In this document: positions 5,051 to 5,912 of the stretch, piece by piece
Layout: each line of letters opens with the position of its first letter
How positions within the stretch are numbered: the stretch's first letter is position 1
Source: JALSIF01 sp026981635 [NCBI: bacterium]
Lineage (GTDB): Bacteria; 4484-113; JALSIF01
DNA length: 5,912 bases
Assembly: GCA_026981635.1 (NCBI GenBank)
Contig: JALSIF010000027.1
Location: forward strand, 1-5,912
Direction: 5' to 3'
Notes under the pieces: model-generated
Told to the model about the DNA's origin: nothing
Databases searched by the model: none
Seen by the model: the letters and a program-made list of their open reading frames with translations, nothing else
Program-made: the position numbers and the translations under genes

Positions 5051-5912
5051 TTAAGGGACCAGCCGGTAGAGGGGGTCGCCCACCACTATCTCCTGCCAGC
5101 TGAGGCCAATCAGGCCCCGGTAGGCTGCCTCGCCCATCTCCGCCCCCTGGAGGAAGGCGGGGTAGTGGAAGCGCTCGTCGCCCACCCAGCTGGCGAAGGG
5201 CTCGTAGACGTTACCGATGGCGGCAGTCCCCCCCATGTGGATGAAGTCGGCGATGTTTCCTTGGCCGGTGTGGTTGTCGGGCACTCCGTCCGGATCGTCG
5301 GGGGGAGCAAACAGGGAGCCGCCGTTGAAGGACTCGTAGCTGATGAAAAAGGCACCATTTAGGTAGCCGAAGTTGAGGTCGTTTAGGATGTATAGGTTGT
5401 TGGAGGGGGGGTCAGGGTTATGGTGGACACCGTGACCGGCATAGAAGATCACCCGCTGGCTGATGCTGTCGTCACCGATGGTCTCGCGGGTGAGGAAGGT
5501 GGGGTAGCCTGGCCCACCGGCAAAGTCGGCGTCGTAGTAGACGTTGCCTCCCGCCTCCTGGATCAGGGTGTAGGCTCCCTTACCGTAGCCGCCAGGGCTG
5601 AAGTCGTCCTCCATCCGGTCGTAGTTCTTGTCCCCGTCCAGGATGGCCCAGCCATCGCCGGCGGTGTAGGGGTTTAGCGCCCGGTCAATCTCGGCCAGCA
5701 CGTCGGCCAGGGTGTAGCCGTCCAGGCGGGTGACCAGGTAGTCCAGGCGGGCCTGCTTGTTGTTGTCCACCGCGTGAGTGGCGATGAGGGAGAGGGGGGT
5801 GAAGGGGAGGGGCTCCTGGTCGCCGTAGAAGGGGTTCCAGTAGAAGGAGCCGGGCTCAAAGGGGACCGGGTCGTTGGACTGGATGACGAAAGTAAGCTCC
5901 GCATCCACCGCG
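5051..5912 (-). CDS. TIGR03790-like protein, C-terminal part (5' end outside window)
   Basis: The frame is open through the right edge and ends at TAA (5053-5051), showing about 286 residues. A GTG at 5908 could be read as a start, but the frame continues upstream and VDAELTF fits the interior of the family, so I treat this as partial. Numbering from that GTG, recognisable blocks are VTRLDG (59-64), an Asp-rich region (WAILDGDKNYD, 87-97), VIFYAGHG (153-160), SYESFNGG (190-197), GGTAAIGNVYEPF (226-238) and SWQEIVVGDPLYRL (270-283). From memory these match the TIGR03790 family, whose function is not established. YAGHG resembles the histidine motif of caspase-like peptidases such as clan CD gingipains, but no cysteine is present in the visible part, so that activity is doubtful. 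A role at the cell envelope or outside the cell is plausible but not shown here, because any signal peptide lies off the window. Confidence 0.75.
   Translation of the reverse strand, partial: AVDAELTFVIQSNDPVPFEPGSFYWNPFYGDQEPLPFTPLSLIATHAVDNNKQARLDYLVTRLDGYTLADVLAEIDRALNPYTAGDGWAILDGDKNYDRMEDDFSPGGYGKGAYTLIQEAGGNVYYDADFAGGPGYPTFLTRETIGDDSISQRVIFYAGHGVHHNPDPPSNNLYILNDLNFGYLNGAFFISYESFNGGSLFAPPDDPDGVPDNHTGQGNIADFIHMGGTAAIGNVYEPFASWVGDERFHYPAFLQGAEMGEAAYRGLIGLSWQEIVVGDPLYRLVP

Noticed and set aside
5908-5908. GTG at 5908 as the true start of the TIGR03790-like gene
   Set aside because: The frame stays open to the window edge, no upstream sequence is available to show a ribosome site, and the first residues look like an internal family segment.

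Overview
The window is GC-rich bacterial chromosomal DNA. Two adjacent LptF/LptG-family permeases and two proteins with apparent export signals or an exported-family character imply a diderm (LPS-type outer membrane) bacterium. Nothing seen here fixes the phylum. I see no transposase, integrase, phage gene or CRISPR array.

Layout, left to right. (1) Positions 1-166, minus strand: the N-terminus of a signal-peptide protein that runs off the left edge. (2) Positions 241-3035, minus strand: a translationally coupled pair of LptF/LptG-type permeases overlapping by four bases. The first-transcribed gene (1629-3035) has a large acidic, proline-rich insertion in its periplasmic part; the second (241-1632) has an unusual charged N-terminal extension of about 90 residues. 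(3) A tRNA-Leu with anticodon CAG at 3164-3248, plus strand, divergent from the lpt pair, with its own promoter. (4) An intergenic stretch of 268 bases, visibly less GC-rich, holding two stem-loops, short repeats and a good promoter. (5) Positions 3517-4230, plus strand: an unrecognised cytoplasmic protein made of two tandem copies of a domain of about 115 residues, with a consensus -35 box and a strong Shine-Dalgarno. (6) Converging on it, at 4288-4962 on the minus strand, a secreted DsbA-family thiol oxidoreductase with a CPAC active site. (7) Positions 5051-5912, minus strand: the C-terminal part of a protein resembling the TIGR03790 family, running off the right edge.

How the genes may work together. 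LptF and LptG form the membrane part of the LptB2FG ABC exporter that pulls lipopolysaccharide from the inner membrane toward the outer membrane. The exported protein transcribed after them is in a position where another envelope or Lpt component would fit, but too little is visible to name it. A DsbA-type oxidase would act in the same periplasm. The tandem-domain protein is the least explained object in the window. All assignments rest on reading motifs and layout by eye; no database search was run.
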